Origin: Alicyclobacillus herbarius DSM 13609
Lineage (GTDB): Bacteria > Bacillota > Bacilli > Alicyclobacillales > Alicyclobacillaceae
DNA length: 64,000 nt
Assembly: GCF_000430585.1 (NCBI RefSeq)
Contig: NZ_AUMH01000003.1
Location: 124,001-188,000, forward strand
Direction of reading: 5' to 3'
Shown here: one piece after another, positions 8,056 to 16,666 of the stretch
Numbering within the stretch: position 1 is the stretch's first letter
Layout of the letters: each line of letters starts with the position of its first letter
Program-made: the position numbers and the translations under genes
The notes under the pieces: generated by a model
Seen by the model: only the letters and a program-made list of their open reading frames with translations
Database searches by the model: none
What the model was told of the DNA's origin: nothing

Positions 8056-8142
8056 GCGGTCGTGGCGGAATTGGCAGACGCGCAAGATTCAGGTTCTTGT
8101 GGGCGCAAGCTCGTGGAGGTTCAAGTCCTCTCGACCGCACCA
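8056..8142 (+). tRNA. tRNA-Leu (anticodon CAG), copy 1
   Basis: A class II tRNA of 87 nt with encoded CCA. The acceptor stem GCGGTCG/CGACCGC is fully paired. The anticodon arm is CAAGA-TTCAGGT-TCTTG with CAG in the loop, reading CUG. A long variable arm (GTGGGCGCAAGCTCGT) and the T-loop GGTTCAAGTCC are present. It has its own promoter and terminator. An identical gene follows at 8530. Confidence 0.97.
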
Positions 8143-8147
8143 ACACA

Positions 8148-8176
8148 AACTGCACTTATGAGTGCAGTTTTTTGTT
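8148..8176 (+). terminator. Terminator of tRNA-Leu copy 1
   Basis: Perfect 9-bp stem AACTGCACT/AGTGCAGTT with a 4-nt loop followed by a T-rich tract, 6 bp after the CCA end. Confidence 0.85.
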
Positions 8177-8253
8177 TACAGGCCTTTTGGTTACCTAGCG
8201 ATAGATGAGCATGACGTCCCCACCTTACCCACGCTTCAGGTTACCCTTCGAAG

Positions 8254-8291
8254 CAGAAACTGGCGCGGAGAAACCTCTGCGCCAGTTTCTG
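8254..8291. repeat. Strong inverted repeat in the tRNA spacer
   Basis: CAGAAACTGGCGC pairs perfectly with GCGCCAGTTTCTG across a short inner GAG/CTC stem. It forms a long hairpin but has no T-run on either side. It lies downstream of a possible 28-codon minus-strand frame. Confidence 0.6.
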
Positions 8292-8306
8292 TCGACATGC
8301 ACACCC

Positions 8307-8393
8307 TTACGAAAGCTTTTCCACAATCGTACCGGTGAGATCGACAATGGTCAATGCCAGCTCGGTCGGCGCGGTGGCATCGGTCTCAACCAT
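8307..8393 (-). other. Possible 28-codon open frame
   Basis: ATG 8393 to TAA 8307 encodes MVETDATAPTELALTIVD and then LTGTIVEKLS. There is no convincing ribosome binding site (GGCTGA only). Its composition is protein-like, and a strong hairpin follows. It may be a tiny gene or the end of a lost one. Confidence 0.22.
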
Positions 8394-8462
8394 AATTCAG
8401 CCAGCGTTTATGCGCTTATCGTTGCGTATTCGTTCAGATGATGTACGAGGCCCAATCGGCAC

Positions 8463-8490
8463 TTGAATCCCTGTTATTTCGTGTTATAAT
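8463..8490 (+). promoter_or_regulatory. Promoter of tRNA-Leu copy 2
   Basis: -35 TTGAAT, 16-bp spacer, perfect -10 TATAAT (8485-8490). The predicted start is about 33 bp before the tRNA, the same geometry as copy 1 but with different sequence. Confidence 0.7.
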
Positions 8491-8529
8491 AAAGACCGTT
8501 CGTACTCACGCGAATGCAATTCAATCTAT

Positions 8530-8616
8530 GCGGTCGTGGCGGAATTGGCAGACGCGCAAGATTCAGGTTCTTGTGGGCGCAAGCTCGTGGAGGTTCAAGT
8601 CCTCTCGACCGCACCA
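8530..8616 (+). tRNA. tRNA-Leu (anticodon CAG), copy 2
   Basis: Identical to the gene at 8056-8142 over all 87 nt including CCA. The flanks share no similarity, so only the gene body is duplicated. It has its own promoter and terminator. Confidence 0.97.
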
Positions 8617-8621
8617 AAAAA

Positions 8622-8666
8622 AAGCCAAGGGATGGATGCTTCGTATCCCTTGGCTTCTATTTTTCT
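8622..8666 (+). terminator. Terminator of tRNA-Leu copy 2
   Basis: A 12-bp stem AAGCCAAGGGAT/ATCCCTTGGCTT with an 11-nt loop, then CTATTTTTCTTG. It lies directly after the CCA end. Confidence 0.88.
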
Positions 8667-8709
8667 TGTTCTCGTGACACCGACCATGCTCTGAGACAAG
8701 GTATTTTGA

Positions 8710-8994
8710 TCATGCGCGATTGGACCACTGGATCTGGGCTGCCGTCTCCAACCCTCGCCGCAGGACGTCAGCCGCGATTTGAAAAGCAAACTCGGGTGGC
8801 ATGCCTTGCTGCATGCAACGGTCAATCAGGTCTGAAGTTCCAGAAACCAATTCCTCAAACCAAGGAGCCAGCTGGACGTGCAGGCGTTGCTCTGACGGAC
8901 TCGAGGTGCTGTCCCCGAACGTTTCCGGTTCTGTGTCACGACGATTCGAGTCTGTCCTGCTCCCTTGATTCTCACCTTTCTTTCCGTCCCCCAC
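8710..8994 (-). CDS. Hypothetical small acidic protein
   Basis: A 94-residue protein of unknown function. The first 40 residues are polar and probably disordered (many D, E, S, T, R). The C-terminal half is predicted helical, with a WFEELVSGTSDLIDRCMQQG segment. No signal peptide or membrane segment. The start at GTG 8994 follows AAGGAGG by 9 bp; longer frames upstream lack a site. The gene is monocistronic, facing the tRNA terminator. Confidence 0.5.
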   Translation of the reverse strand: MGDGKKGENQGSRTDSNRRDTEPETFGDSTSSPSEQRLHVQLAPWFEELVSGTSDLIDRCMQQGMPPEFAFQIAADVLRRGLETAAQIQWSNRA

Positions 8995-9213
8995 CGAACA
9001 AATCCTCCTTCCACATGTCCCTAGGACAGCTTTGTCACCGAAACGGATGTAAGTTTCTGCCACAGCAAACCGGGTATGCTCGCGTTCTTCCACCCCCTGG
9101 TTCTATCTGTATGGTCAGAACCGAGGGAGGCATAGGCTGGAGCGGATAGGCGGATGAACTGTCCTCGCAGGACACGTAAGCTCTCCCCGCATCCGGCCCA
9201 AAAAACGTACGGA

Positions 9214-10740
9214 TCAACCCACTTGCGACTGCTGCTCGAGGACTTTTTTATGGGACGGTAAGATGAAGGTTGTCACAAGGTTTGCAAGCGCGATGACAAA
9301 TAACACCATAAAAATGTTGTGCATACTATGCGCTAATGCCTCATCATACAGGTGCAGAACACCTTGGGGAATCTGGGCCGCTTGCGCTCCCGATAGCATC
9401 GACGCCACGTTCCCGTGCCACTTCAATCCGTGAGCCGTCGCATAGGCGCTGAGTGAGTTGTTGAACCACGTGCCGAAAGCGGCAATTCCCACCGTCTGCC
9501 CCAATGAACGAACAAACGTGTTGGAGGCCGTTGCGGCTCCGCGCATGCGCCAGCCTACGGCTGATTGAATCAGTACGGTTGTCGGTGTCATCGCGTATCC
9601 CATCCCCAAGCCAATCACAATCATGACCCCGACGAAGTACCAATACGGGGAAGATAACGAGATGGCCAATAACCAAGCGCTTCCGGCGGCAATCAATATA
9701 CCGCCAAACACAGTCGTCGCTTTCGATCCAATCCGATACATGTAGCGTCCGGCCACGGTTGCACCAATCGGCCAAGCAATGGACATCGGCATCAAGGTGA
9801 GACCGGAACTTGTCGCGGAATGGCCAAGAATCATCTGTATCCACATGGGAAGATACACGTTGGTACCGATAAGTACACAGCTGGCCAAAAAACCAATCAC
9901 GTTGGAGACCGCAATGACCGGAATCCGAAACAACGTAAGCGGCACCAATGGCTGACTAACCCTGGTCTCGACCACGAGAAAGGCGGCAAGGCTCACGGCT
10001 GAAAGCAAAAATAGCCCGATGGCCTCCCAGGACCCCCATGTGAACCATTGGCCAGCCCCTAACAGGGCATACAGCAAGGCGGTGATGCCCAGCGTAAATA
10101 AAACGGCTCCCCCATAGTCAATCTGCTGCTCTTTCCGACTGAACGATTCATGCAGGAACAGCCAGACAAGGACAAGCGACACCAATCCAACCGGCAGGTT
10201 AATATAAAAGATCCAACGCCAGCTGATTTTATCCACGAAGAGTCCGCCAACCAGCGGCCCCAACAGCCCGGCTATGCCCCAAACCGAAGAAAACAGTCCC
10301 TGCATACGCGCTCGTTTTTCGCCCGGAAATAAATCGCCAATAATGGTAAACGTGACGGGCATGACCGCCCCTGCTCCGATACCTTGGAACGCCCGAAACC
10401 AAATCAGCTGTGTCATCGTTTGCGAAGCCCCGGACAGCATAGAACCAAGCACAAACAGAATCACGCCCACGGAAAAGACCATTTTGCGGCCAAACAAGTC
10501 CGCTAATTTCCCATAAATTGGTGTTGTGACACAAGTTGTCAAAGTATACACAGCGAATACCCAGCTGGTCATGCTCAGACCGCTTAGGTCCTCGACAATT
10601 TTCGGCATCGCCGTACTGACCACCGTCACGTCAATAGCCACCAGCAGAATGGCCACCAACATGGCAAGGGTGACCATGGAACGATTCGTTTCTCGTTGTC
10701 GATGTTGCACTCGTCCCACTCCATCCATTATATTAGACAT
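9214..10740 (-). CDS. MFS exporter, DHA2 (EmrB/QacA) family, 14 TM
   Basis: A 508-residue drug/proton antiporter-type permease. The N-terminal helix carries DVTVVSTAMPKI (motif D1 region of the DHA2 family), followed by the loop 2-3 motif GKLADLFGRK and a motif C-like stretch in helix 5 (GPLVGGLF). About 14 hydrophobic helices are visible, as expected for this family. ATG 10740 follows AAGGAAAT by 5 bp. No regulator is adjacent, but a perfect 8-bp inverted repeat sits just upstream. The substrate is unknown; relatives export cationic drugs, bile salts or siderophores. Confidence 0.9.
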   Translation of the reverse strand: MSNIMDGVGRVQHRQRETNRSMVTLAMLVAILLVAIDVTVVSTAMPKIVEDLSGLSMTSWVFAVYTLTTCVTTPIYGKLADLFGRKMVFSVGVILFVLGSMLSGASQTMTQLIWFRAFQGIGAGAVMPVTFTIIGDLFPGEKRARMQGLFSSVWGIAGLLGPLVGGLFVDKISWRWIFYINLPVGLVSLVLVWLFLHESFSRKEQQIDYGGAVLFTLGITALLYALLGAGQWFTWGSWEAIGLFLLSAVSLAAFLVVETRVSQPLVPLTLFRIPVIAVSNVIGFLASCVLIGTNVYLPMWIQMILGHSATSSGLTLMPMSIAWPIGATVAGRYMYRIGSKATTVFGGILIAAGSAWLLAISLSSPYWYFVGVMIVIGLGMGYAMTPTTVLIQSAVGWRMRGAATASNTFVRSLGQTVGIAAFGTWFNNSLSAYATAHGLKWHGNVASMLSGAQAAQIPQGVLHLYDEALAHSMHNIFMVLFVIALANLVTTFILPSHKKVLEQQSQVG

Positions 10741-10753
10741 TATTTCCTTATTA

Positions 10754-10782
10754 TGCTGGACCTGGGCCACTTCCGTCCAGCA
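10754..10782. repeat. Inverted repeat upstream of the MFS gene
   Basis: TGCTGGAC and GTCCAGCA form a perfect 8-bp inverted repeat with a 13-nt spacer, 14 bp upstream of the MFS start codon. It could be an operator or a 5' UTR hairpin. Confidence 0.4.
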
Positions 10783-11019
10783 CACACCGTCAAACGGATA
10801 TGTGTATCCCCATCGTGACAATCCGTATCCTGGCCGTGACCGCATGTCTCGGGAGCCTGCGTAAAGCCTTCGTCGACCAGCGGCCTGCCCCGTGCCCATG
10901 TAAATCTATCCCCTACTAAACCAAATCTTGCACCCATTTGCAATCCGGACAACATCGGTAGAGTTTCTCATAACAGGGTGGAAAAATCGTCATACTGACC
11001 TTGGAAGGAGGACCAGCCC

Positions 11020-11214
11020 ATGCGTGAATCACAGCGAGTCCCGGGTTACCGCATGCGAAACTTCGATGAGCGTGAGTTTGTGAAGGAGTATCAGCGCAAT
11101 GTTCGGCGATATGAGGTTAAGGGTGGGGATTTAGCCGCAGAACCCAGACAGGCGCCGGCGGACGGCAAACATGAAAACCGGTTCGAAGGGGTGTCGAACG
11201 AGGCCGACGAATGA
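11020..11214 (+). CDS. Hypothetical small basic protein
   Basis: A 64-residue highly charged protein (R-, E- and K-rich) with no hydrophobic segment. AAGGAGGACC lies 6-8 bp before ATG 11020, a strong ribosome binding site that argues it is a real gene. The motif FVKEYQRNVRRYEVKGGD is not recognised. It may be one of the small hydrophilic spore-associated proteins common in this group, but nothing proves this. Confidence 0.5.
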   Translation: MRESQRVPGYRMRNFDEREFVKEYQRNVRRYEVKGGDLAAEPRQAPADGKHENRFEGVSNEADE

Positions 11215-11377
11215 CCGTATCAGCCAACGAAGTTCCGAGTCGGGATACACCCTCTCACTGGCCAATACGTCCCGCCGTTGTTAAGATGTAAGTATTGTTT
11301 GGCGCAGGGACAAGCCTGCTCGGCACAGCCACAGGCTTTCTCAGCGCCCGGCGTGAAATAACGGGGAGGGGAACGTT

Positions 11378-11869
11378 GTGCAACCTTTGGTCGGTGTCAT
11401 CATGGGTAGCCACTCGGATTGGCAAACCATGCAGCATACGTGTCAAATTCTCGACGAATTCGACATTCCCTATGAAAAAAAGGTCGTCTCCGCCCACCGT
11501 ACTCCCGACTGGATGTTCGAATACGCGGCATCGGCGGAAGGACGCGGTCTAAAGGTAATTGTCGCCGGCGCCGGCGGGGCGGCTCACTTGCCGGGCATGG
11601 TCGCGGCAAAAACAACGCTACCGGTCATCGGGGTTCCAGTACAAACTTCCAGCCTGTCCGGTTTAGACTCCCTGTTGTCGATTGTGCAAATGCCCGGCGG
11701 GGTGCCAGTCGCAACCGTAGCCATCGGGAAGGCAGGGGCCGTCAACGCCGGCTTACTGGCTGTTCAGATTCTGGGCCTTCTACAGCCGAGCGTACGGCAG
11801 CGGTTTATCGAACGCAGGCGACGGATCGAACAGGAAGTCTTGACAGGAGGGGATCCGGGTGAGCAATAA
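11378..11869 (+). CDS. purE: N5-carboxyaminoimidazole ribonucleotide mutase
   Basis: Catalyses N5-CAIR to CAIR in purine synthesis. The 163-residue protein has the class I PurE hallmarks: GSHSDW at 10-15, SAHRTPD, and the [11 protein letters not shown] loop with the active-site histidine. The start is GTG 11378, 6 bp after GGGGAGGGG. It overlaps purK by 11 bp, so the two are translationally coupled. No other purine genes are next to the pair. Confidence 0.97.
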   Translation: MQPLVGVIMGSHSDWQTMQHTCQILDEFDIPYEKKVVSAHRTPDWMFEYAASAEGRGLKVIVAGAGGAAHLPGMVAAKTTLPVIGVPVQTSSLSGLDSLLSIVQMPGGVPVATVAIGKAGAVNAGLLAVQILGLLQPSVRQRFIERRRRIEQEVLTGGDPGEQ

Positions 11870-13058
11870 TCCGCAGCACCCCCCAGTCATTTTGCCCGGG
11901 AGTACAGTCGGGATTTTAGGCGGCGGCCAGTTGGGCCGAATGATTGCAATTGCGGGCCGACGTATGGGATACCGATTTGTTTCGCTCGATCCAACCGAAG
12001 ACGCTCCAGCCGGTCAGGTGAGCGACCGGCAGATTGTCGCCTCGTATTCGGACCTTATAGCGGCACGGCAACTGGCAGAACTCAGTGATGTCATCACGTA
12101 CGAATTTGAGAACGTGGATGCAGGCGTGGCCGCCCTCCTAGAACGCGAAGCGTTCGTGCCACAAGGCAGTCAATTACTACGGATAACCCAGCACCGAGTC
12201 CGCGAAAAACGAGCCATTGAAGCCTGCGGCGCCCAGGTCGCCCCTTACCTGCCGGTACGCAGCCGCGAAGACCTGAAACAGGCTGGGGAGACCTTGGGCT
12301 ATCCCTACGTACTCAAAACCTCTACCGGGGGATACGACGGGAAGGGTCAGTGGCTGTGTCGCAGTCAGTCCGAGTTGGACCACATTTGGCAGGAAGCGGA
12401 ACACGCAGTACGGCATCATCTTCAAGATGAGGACGAGCCCTTGGTAGCCGAGAAGTACATTTCATTCACGAAAGAATTATCGGTCATTGTCGCACGGAGC
12501 CTGCGCGGTCAAATCCAATCATTTCCAGTGGCTGAAAACATTCACCGCGAACACATCTTGCATCTGTCAATTCTGCCGGCGCGCATCCCGGAAACAAAAG
12601 CGGCAGAAGCACAACGCTTGGCAGAAAAAGTCGCTACGGGATTGCAAATGGTCGGCCTCTTGGCGGTCGAAATGTTCTTGACGGAGGACGACCAACTCTA
12701 CATCAACGAACTCGCGCCACGCCCCCACAATTCCGGGCATTACACGGACGACGCGTGTACGGTATCGCAGTTTGAGCAACATTTGCGGGCGATTTGCAAC
12801 CTGCCTTTGGCCAACGCAAGGCTGACCACCCCCGTCGTTATGGTCAATGTTTTAGGTGAACACGTAGCTCCCCTCCTCAAAGCATTGCCCAACGTCGGTC
12901 CGGACATCAAAATTCATCTGTACGGAAAACATGAGGCGAAACCCAAGCGGAAAATGGGTCATCTCAACGTCCTCGCGCCGTTGCCGGAGGCCATACGGGC
13001 GCTCCGCCACCTGGAGGTTTGGCCACATGAAAGCTTAGAGGTCGGAAATTCCGACTAA
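11859..13058 (+). CDS. purK: N5-carboxyaminoimidazole ribonucleotide synthase
   Basis: ATP- and bicarbonate-dependent carboxylation of AIR to N5-CAIR, the step before PurE. The 399-residue ATP-grasp protein begins with [11 protein letters not shown] (preATP-grasp Rossmann fold), has the ATP-grasp [12 protein letters not shown] loop and [16 protein letters not shown], and ends with a C-terminal domain containing NVLG and HLYGK, as usual. It starts at GTG 11859 inside the 3' end of purE. A palindromic stem follows the stop without a T-run. Confidence 0.97.
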   Translation: MSNNPQHPPVILPGSTVGILGGGQLGRMIAIAGRRMGYRFVSLDPTEDAPAGQVSDRQIVASYSDLIAARQLAELSDVITYEFENVDAGVAALLEREAFVPQGSQLLRITQHRVREKRAIEACGAQVAPYLPVRSREDLKQAGETLGYPYVLKTSTGGYDGKGQWLCRSQSELDHIWQEAEHAVRHHLQDEDEPLVAEKYISFTKELSVIVARSLRGQIQSFPVAENIHREHILHLSILPARIPETKAAEAQRLAEKVATGLQMVGLLAVEMFLTEDDQLYINELAPRPHNSGHYTDDACTVSQFEQHLRAICNLPLANARLTTPVVMVNVLGEHVAPLLKALPNVGPDIKIHLYGKHEAKPKRKMGHLNVLAPLPEAIRALRHLEVWPHESLEVGNSD

Positions 13059-13206
13059 GAGTTTCGGAAAGGGGTTCGAACTCCCCTTCCCGGACACCCG
13101 CATTCAGTCGACGGAATATCGTCACATTCCCCGCACACTTTGCGATATATCGACACGGCTGCCGTGCTACACTGAGAGTAGGAAACGAAACAGCGAGGTG
13201 TAGCGA

Positions 13207-13347
13207 GTGAAAGGCAACCGCGAACCCGACAATCCTTTAGTCACATTCGAGCGTTTTTGGAGGGTTGCAGAAAAAATCACCGTGGTCTGTTCGTTCGTAC
13301 TTGTCATCGGTACGGCAGGGTATGTGTCCTTGCACGCTCTCGCCTGA
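13207..13347 (+). CDS. Small single-pass membrane protein
   Basis: A 46-residue frame from GTG 13207 to TGA 13347. GAGGTG lies 7 bp upstream of the start and a strong terminator follows the stop, so it looks like a complete transcription unit. The N-terminal half is charged (KGNREPDNP) and the C-terminal half is one hydrophobic helix (ITVVCSFVLVIGTAGYVSL). Function unknown; it resembles the many small stress- or spore-related membrane peptides of Bacillota. Confidence 0.5.
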   Translation: MKGNREPDNPLVTFERFWRVAEKITVVCSFVLVIGTAGYVSLHALA

Positions 13348-13373
13348 TTTTTGGAGATATCGCCTACCCTCTC

Positions 13374-13404
13374 CGCGGCCCCATTGGGCCGCGATTGTTT
13401 TTTT
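13374..13404 (+). terminator. Rho-independent terminator
   Basis: Perfect 8-bp GC stem CGCGGCCC/GGGCCGCG with a CATT loop, followed by ATTG and seven Ts. It ends the small membrane-protein unit. Confidence 0.9.
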
Positions 13405-13536
13405 CCAAAGGATCTGTCTTCACTCATCCCCGCACTCTCTCCCACCGATAGTCCATGTCTGAAACCGCTTGCAAAAAATCGCTCCCTATGCGGTAATGAA
13501 CGTGAGTCGTGAGTTTTCCGAGGGGAGGAGCGGATT

Positions 13537-14238
13537 TTGAATAAACTGTACGCTTCCGCCGCGGATGCTGTCCGTGATATTCCAGACGGAGCTACCTTGC
13601 TCGTCGGTGGGTTTGGCTTGGTGGGTATCCCCGAAAACCTGATTGAAGCGCTACGTAATCAGGGCACAAAAGGCCTCACCTGCGTGAGCAACAACTGCGG
13701 CGTGGATGACTGGGGACTCGGCTTGTTGTTGCAAACCCGCCAGATCCGAAAGATGGTCTCCTCCTATGTGGGCGAAAACAAGACCTTTGAGCGCCAGTTT
13801 CTCCAAGGAGATTTAGAAGTGGAGCTGGTCCCCCAAGGTACGCTCGCCGAGCGCATCCGGGCCGGAGGAGCCGGCATCCCCGCCTTCTACACCCCTACCG
13901 GTGTCGGTACTCCCGTGGCCGAAGGGAAAGAGACGCGTACGTTTGCTGGCCGAGAATACGTGTTGGAACGCGCGATTATCGGAGACTTTGCGCTGATTAA
14001 AGGTTGGAAAGCCGATACCTTGGGCAATGTGATCTACCGCAAAACGGCCCGGAACTTCAATCCGTTAATGGCTGCCGCCGGGCGCGTCACCATTGTCGAA
14101 GTCGAGGAGCTCGTAGCGCCCGGTGAGCTGGATCCGGACGCGATACACACCCCCAGCATCTACGTGCAGCGCATCGTCGTTGGCGCTCGCTATGAAAAAC
14201 GGATTGAACGGCGCACCGTTCGCGCAAGTGGTACATGA
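13537..14238 (+). CDS. scoA: 3-oxoacid (succinyl-CoA:acetoacetate) CoA-transferase subunit A
   Basis: The alpha subunit of a family I CoA-transferase, moving CoA between acyl groups such as succinyl and acetoacetyl. The 233-residue protein shows [16 protein letters not shown] (CoA-binding glycine loop), [12 protein letters not shown] and YTPTGVGT, as in ScoA. Start at TTG 13537, supported by a strong GGGGAGGAG site 6 bp upstream. The beta subunit follows 50 bp later with its own ribosome binding site. Confidence 0.93.
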   Translation: MNKLYASAADAVRDIPDGATLLVGGFGLVGIPENLIEALRNQGTKGLTCVSNNCGVDDWGLGLLLQTRQIRKMVSSYVGENKTFERQFLQGDLEVELVPQGTLAERIRAGGAGIPAFYTPTGVGTPVAEGKETRTFAGREYVLERAIIGDFALIKGWKADTLGNVIYRKTARNFNPLMAAAGRVTIVEVEELVAPGELDPDAIHTPSIYVQRIVVGARYEKRIERRTVRASGT

Positions 14239-14288
14239 CGCTACGCAGCGTACGGATAGAAACTGGTCAAGAACAGGAGGAGACGTCA

Positions 14289-14948
14289 ATGGCACTCACC
14301 CGCAATCAGATTGTCAGACGTGCCGCCGCCGAGTTAAGGGATGGCGACTATGTCAATCTCGGCATCGGCATGCCGACTTTGGTCGCCAACTACATCCCCG
14401 CGGACATTGAGGTGATTTTACACTCCGAGAACGGGTTGCTTGGCATCGGCCCTTATTCGGCCCCTGGCGAGGAAGACCCGGATCTGATTAATGCGGGCAA
14501 GGAGACGATCACTATTCGTAAAGGCGCTTGTTTCTTCGACAGCGCCGAATCCTTCGCCATGATTCGCGGCGGTCACATCGATGTTGCCATCCTCGGCGCA
14601 ATGGAAGTGTCGGAACGCGGTGACTTAGCCAATTGGATGATCCCAGGAAAAATGGTGAAAGGCATGGGCGGTGCGATGGACTTAGTGCATGGGGCGAAAC
14701 GAGTCATCGTCACGATGGAACACTGTAATAAACAAGGCGAACCGAAAATCCTGCGTCAATGCCGTCTTCCCTTGACCGGACAGCGAGTGGTCCAGCGTAT
14801 CATCACCGACCTGGCCGTGATTGATGTCAAAGACTGCGGCTTGTTCTTGCGAGAGATTGCCCCTGGCCATTCAGTAGACGAAATCGTGGCAAAAACCGGT
14901 GCACCCCTCGCCGTCGCGCCAGAAGGCGTTCGTCCCATCGCCATCTGA
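14289..14948 (+). CDS. scoB: 3-oxoacid CoA-transferase subunit B
   Basis: The 219-residue beta subunit, which carries the catalytic glutamate in SENGLLGIG (about 43-51) that forms the CoA thioester intermediate. [15 protein letters not shown] and [15 protein letters not shown] are also typical. ATG 14289 has AGGAGGAG 8 bp upstream. It pairs with scoA, and the pair would allow use of acetoacetate or ketone-type acids. Confidence 0.94.
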   Translation: MALTRNQIVRRAAAELRDGDYVNLGIGMPTLVANYIPADIEVILHSENGLLGIGPYSAPGEEDPDLINAGKETITIRKGACFFDSAESFAMIRGGHIDVAILGAMEVSERGDLANWMIPGKMVKGMGGAMDLVHGAKRVIVTMEHCNKQGEPKILRQCRLPLTGQRVVQRIITDLAVIDVKDCGLFLREIAPGHSVDEIVAKTGAPLAVAPEGVRPIAI

Positions 14949-15060
14949 CGATCCGGTGATTTCCCTGTATTCTATGATACAATGGCCTTCATGGATGGCA
15001 GATTCCTGCACATCTGCGTATCTGCTGCGCGGCGTATTGCGCCAGAGGAGGTCAGCCAGA

Positions 15061-15549
15061 ATGTCAGTTCAACCGGATACGTTTCGCCGCGTCTTGGCTC
15101 GCTTTGCCAGCGGTGTTACCGTTGTGACCATGTCCGATGGAATACTGGCCACCGGTCTAACCGTATCGGCCTTCTGTTCGGTTTCCCTGAATCCCCCTTA
15201 CATCCTCGTTTGCATTAATAACACATCGACCGCTCTGGATCTGGTTCGGAAGAGCGGAGGCTTTGCAGTCCACATCCTGACGGAAGACCAAGCGGACTTA
15301 TCCAAGCGTTTTGCCAGCCAGGGGACAGATAAGTTGGCCGGTCTGACATACCAAAGCGGGCTGTACGGCGCGCCTGTATTGGACGGTGTGCTCGCTCATC
15401 TGGAATGCTCGCTGGTTCAGGAGATTCCAGCAGGAGACCACTTTATCCTGATTGGCCAGGTGGAGCGTGGAGACGTCCACCGGGATGCCCAACCGCTCCT
15501 CTATTTTACAAGCCAATACCGCCAACTCGCGTCGACTCCGATTATGTAG
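15061..15549 (+). CDS. Flavin reductase domain protein (HpaC-like)
   Basis: A 162-residue flavin-binding split-barrel protein. The pattern FASGVTVVTM, TGLTVSAFCSVSLNPP and CSLVQEIPAGDHFILIGQV is that of NAD(P)H:flavin reductases which deliver reduced FMN/FAD to two-component monooxygenases. ATG 15061 follows AGAGGAGG. No monooxygenase partner is adjacent. Its stop lies 3 bp from that of the convergent glycosyltransferase gene. Confidence 0.85.
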   Translation: MSVQPDTFRRVLARFASGVTVVTMSDGILATGLTVSAFCSVSLNPPYILVCINNTSTALDLVRKSGGFAVHILTEDQADLSKRFASQGTDKLAGLTYQSGLYGAPVLDGVLAHLECSLVQEIPAGDHFILIGQVERGDVHRDAQPLLYFTSQYRQLASTPIM

Positions 15550-15552
15550 ACT

Positions 15553-16656
15553 TCACCTGGATACGGCCATCGCTCGTTTTCGTTCCGCCTGCTGCAAGGC
15601 GTGCTCGACGACCGCCCACGCGGCGTCGGGTCGCGCCAACCGCTGGCATGCCGCACGCATCTGTTCGCGCGTCCCAGGTTGTCGTAAAACCCGCAACGCC
15701 CGGACAAACTCCGCCGGCGATGCAACCGTCTTGGCCGCGCCGTGTCGGCTTAAGAATTCCGCATTATCCGATTCCTGGCCAGGCTGTGGCCGGAAAATCA
15801 ACATGGGACACGTTGAGGCCAAGCATTCAGAGACCGTCACCCCGCCCGATTTCACCACGGAAAAGTCGGCTCCTTGCAGCCAATCGGCGACATGCTCGAC
15901 AAACGGCAGCGGGTGAATGTGCGGCCACTCCTCTGACCAACGCGCCACCTGCTGGTACATCTTGGAATTCCGGCCGCACATCACGTACACCGCGTGATCC
16001 GGAAACAACCGCCCCGTCCACCGTAACGCGGTCAAGAGATGGGGAAACACACCCCGCCCCCCCGTGGCATACAGAATATACGGCCGCTCAGCCCGAAGCC
16101 GACTCTGTGTCCGACAGAACAGAAACTGTTGTCGGATAGGAATCCCGGAAACCACCAACTCCTGGCCAGGCTGCAAAAACTCTTCCATCCCACCCGCAAG
16201 AGATGCATTCGCGATGAAGTATGTATCAATGTTGTGATGGAACCACCGACCATGCACCGTGAAGTCTGTAATGACCTCGCCGATATACGGACGCCAGCGG
16301 CTTGCGGATAAGGACGCCAGCGCATGGTCTGGAAACAGCTGTAGCACAATGTCCGGTTTTTGCTCCTCCAACTGTTGGAGCACCATTTGCCGTGAAAAGG
16401 CCGATAGCATTTTCCAAAACGTGTGATCCGGTCCAAAGCGAGCGGTCACCCGATAACTCATGCCATACATATGAGGTGCAAACCGAGTGGTCCACTCATA
16501 CGTTCGTTCGTTCAGTTTGGCAATCCGTGGGCTGGTCTCGCGATAAATGTCCAAGACAACGGTTTCGACACCGCGGGCGGTGAATGCGTCGTGCAAGGCG
16601 CGTGCCACCTGATGGTGGCCATCCCCGATGTGCGCGGTCAAGAGTAAAGCCTTCAC
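15553..16656 (-). CDS. GT28-family (MGDG synthase/UgtP-like) glycosyltransferase, paralogue 1
   Basis: A 367-residue enzyme of the group that adds glucose or galactose to diacylglycerol. It has the N-terminal acceptor signature AHIGDGHHQVARAL (about 8-21), the ITDFTVHGRWFHHNID segment of MGDG synthase-like proteins, and the C-terminal donor-binding FSVVKSGGVTVSECLA and PQPGQESDNA. GTG 16656, with GAGGTG 6 bp upstream, is preferred over longer frames. It is the last gene of a four-gene unit with a second GT28 paralogue, a polysaccharide deacetylase and a YkoP-like protein. Relatives make the glycolipid anchor for lipoteichoic acid; the exact sugar and acceptor are unknown. Confidence 0.82.
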   Translation of the reverse strand: MKALLLTAHIGDGHHQVARALHDAFTARGVETVVLDIYRETSPRIAKLNERTYEWTTRFAPHMYGMSYRVTARFGPDHTFWKMLSAFSRQMVLQQLEEQKPDIVLQLFPDHALASLSASRWRPYIGEVITDFTVHGRWFHHNIDTYFIANASLAGGMEEFLQPGQELVVSGIPIRQQFLFCRTQSRLRAERPYILYATGGRGVFPHLLTALRWTGRLFPDHAVYVMCGRNSKMYQQVARWSEEWPHIHPLPFVEHVADWLQGADFSVVKSGGVTVSECLASTCPMLIFRPQPGQESDNAEFLSRHGAAKTVASPAEFVRALRVLRQPGTREQMRAACQRLARPDAAWAVVEHALQQAERKRAMAVSR

Positions 16657-16666
16657 CCTCGACACC

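Noticed and set aside
8056-8616. tRNA-Leu pair as attachment sites of an integrated element
   Set aside because: Both copies are complete, the interval is under 400 bp, and there is no integrase gene or shared flank.
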